DNA of 64,000 nucleotides from Thermosporothrix hazakensis (GTDB lineage: Bacteria > Chloroflexota > Ktedonobacteria > Ktedonobacterales > Ktedonobacteraceae): contig NZ_QKUF01000003.1 in assembly GCF_003253565.1 (NCBI RefSeq), positions 248,001 through 312,000 of the forward strand. The letters run 5' to 3'. The notes beneath the pieces are model-generated. The model had not been told where the DNA came from, searched no databases, and worked only from the letters and a program-made list of their open reading frames with translations. A program made the position numbers and the translations under genes. How positions within the stretch are numbered: the first letter of the stretch is position 1; the number at the start of each line of letters is the position of its first letter. Shown here piece by piece: positions 62,923-64,000 of the stretch.

Positions 62923-63783
62923 GTGGGCGAACAAACAATGCGCTGGTCGTGGAGTCCGGCTGCACTGATCACGCTTGTATTGCTGGCGGTGCTCTATGGC
63001 TGGACTGTATGGAGCGCGTGGAAACAGGATATAAAGGATGAGCGCGGTGAGAAACCGCTGCAATGGTATCATCTGGCGGCTTTTGGTGTCGCGCTGGTTC
63101 TGGCTTTTCTTATCTTCTTCTCGCCTGTAAACGCAGGTGGGCAGCAGTATTTTGTCCTGCATGCTGTGCAGCTCGTGGGGTTGACGACGGTATGTGTGCC
63201 GCTGATGATGTTTGCCTGGCCTGTTGCGGTTTCTCGGCGATTGCTTGGTTTGCCGGGGATTCGAGATATCCTTGAGATGTTGTCAGTGCCCTTGTTGAGC
63301 TCGCTGGCCTTCAACTTTGCCTTTATCATCTGGCATATTCCGGTCTTGTATGCGCAGGTGGTTAAAGATACCAATCTCTATCATCTACAGTTGCTCTGTA
63401 TTTTTGTGCTGGCCTTCCTGAGTTGGGGACCGTTATGTGCTGCGTGGAGAGGAACGCGCCATATGCGTTACCCGACGCAGATGCTCTATACGTTTCTGGA
63501 TGGGCAGCCGATGGACTGGCTGGCCTTTGCGCTGCTGATTACCACGTCCCCGCTCTATTCCTCATATCTCTTCCCCTCATTGCTTGGCATACCAAATTTT
63601 TCAGATCAGGCGGCGGGTGCGCTGGTCCTGCTGTGCCCGGGAATCGTTGATCTGGTTATTCTATCGGTTATCTTCTTCCGTTGGATGATGCAGATTGAGC
63701 AGCGGACACGGGCAAAGGATCAGGAGCGCGTGCAAGAGGAAGAGGAGTACGAGATAGAGTACGAGGTGATTGAAAAACAGTAG
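62923..63783 (+). CDS. Cytochrome c oxidase assembly factor CtaG-like membrane protein (Caa3_CtaG)
   Basis: 286 residues with about seven membrane segments. The conserved His pairs of the caa3-type CtaG family are present: FVLHAVQLVGLTT, FIIWHIPVLY, and LYHLQLLCIFVLAFLSWGPL, plus QPMDWLAFALLITTSPLY. Thought to help insert copper into caa3-type cytochrome oxidase. The tail is a highly acidic coiled segment (EEEEYEIEYEVIE). The GTG at 62923 with GGAG 9 nt upstream is preferred over the earlier ATG and the later one at 62938. Confidence 0.85.
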   Translation: MGEQTMRWSWSPAALITLVLLAVLYGWTVWSAWKQDIKDERGEKPLQWYHLAAFGVALVLAFLIFFSPVNAGGQQYFVLHAVQLVGLTTVCVPLMMFAWPVAVSRRLLGLPGIRDILEMLSVPLLSSLAFNFAFIIWHIPVLYAQVVKDTNLYHLQLLCIFVLAFLSWGPLCAAWRGTRHMRYPTQMLYTFLDGQPMDWLAFALLITTSPLYSSYLFPSLLGIPNFSDQAAGALVLLCPGIVDLVILSVIFFRWMMQIEQRTRAKDQERVQEEEEYEIEYEVIEKQ

Positions 63784-63802
63784 TTCAGGAGGCGCTCAGG
63801 TC

Positions 63803-64000
63803 TTACCAGTGGCAGGAGAGCTGAAGCGCCGCCTGTAATCGTCGTTCATACTCTTTTCGTGGAATCTCGGTAACTCCCAGCGATTGCAGGTGTGGTGTCA
63901 GGAACTGGGTATCATGGAGTACAAAGCCTTGTCGTTTGAGATGTTCTACCAACGCAACCAGACAGACTTTTGATGCATCAGTCGCATGGGAGAACATGCT
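63803..64000 (-). CDS. aat: Leucyl/phenylalanyl-tRNA--protein transferase, C-terminal part
   Basis: The last about 64 residues of Aat; the 5' part lies beyond the window. [37 protein letters not shown] and [11 protein letters not shown] match the C-terminal end of the enzyme, which adds Leu or Phe to N-terminal Arg/Lys for the N-end rule. The ATG at 63997 is internal Met, not the start. Confidence 0.9.
   Translation of the reverse strand, partial: SMFSHATDASKVCLVALVEHLKRQGFVLHDTQFLTPHLQSLGVTEIPRKEYERRLQAALQLSCHW

Noticed and set aside
1..64000. CRISPR array, tRNA genes, transposases
   Set aside because: No regularly spaced repeats, no T-loop/acceptor pattern in the intergenic gaps, and no transposase motifs were seen by eye; a tRNA search program would be needed to be certain.

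Overview
The window is a 64 kb piece of a bacterial chromosome at roughly 50-52% G+C, densely coded on both strands. It contains no CRISPR array, no recognisable transposase and no tRNA gene that I can see. The gene content suggests a Chloroflexota bacterium of the Ktedonobacteria type: tandem TIGR03663/Agl23-like membrane glycosyltransferases, a MurT/GatD pair, sigma-54 with an inserted zinc ribbon, long HPF, NrdR, RqcH and many peptide-transport paralogues. This is inferred from recalled family distributions, not from a search.

Layout. 1-10.4 kb: two tandem glycosyltransferases (the first cut by the window edge), a leftward run (hypothetical protein, PLP aminotransferase, quinone-oxidoreductase-like enzyme, HAD phosphatase), then a rightward VOC protein plus AraC regulator and a GtrA flippase. 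10.7-15.7 kb: a rightward tsaE-tsaB-rimI-tsaD-ROK kinase-GNAT cluster, which makes the t6A modification of tRNA. 16.2-19.5 kb: a sugar ABC importer (lipoprotein plus two permeases, no ATPase). 19.6-24.3 kb: metG, a ThiF/MoeB-like E1 enzyme, a small membrane protein and two stand-alone receiver proteins. 24.3-37.2 kb: a leftward oligopeptide ABC region with three solute-binding lipoproteins, two permease pairs and one ATPase pair; one permease (31779-32771) has lost much of its hydrophobic character without losing its frame. 37.4-42.3 kb: two unrecognised proteins and a large TPR protein. 42.5-48.3 kb: a cNMP-binding protein, nrdR, a DUF6788-like small protein, hpf, a ClpX-type zinc-finger protein, and murT-gatD for lipid II amidation. 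48.7-64 kb: topA, isocitrate dehydrogenase, gmk-glpX, rqcH, selD-rnc-rpoN, a membrane protein, rnpB, a small conserved protein, glycerate kinase, a CtaG-like protein and the end of aat.

The most informative hidden signal is in selD. The apparent gene starts at 59571, but the reading frame continues upstream through an in-frame UGA (59581-59583) to an ATG with a good ribosome-binding site at 59634. The UGA falls exactly on the catalytic Cys/Sec position of selenophosphate synthetase, so this SelD is probably itself a selenoprotein and the host probably decodes UGA as selenocysteine.

Other points of interest are the colinear but hydrophilic OppB homologue, a receiver domain with Glu at the phospho-acceptor position, a leader before icd with two mutually exclusive hairpins and a terminator-like T7 tract, a perfect Gram-positive-type LexA-like palindrome between the HAD and VOC genes, and two very short ORFs that overlap the start codons of tsaE and of the second sugar permease. 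Rho-independent terminators are common and well formed, which makes most transcription-unit boundaries readable directly from the sequence.
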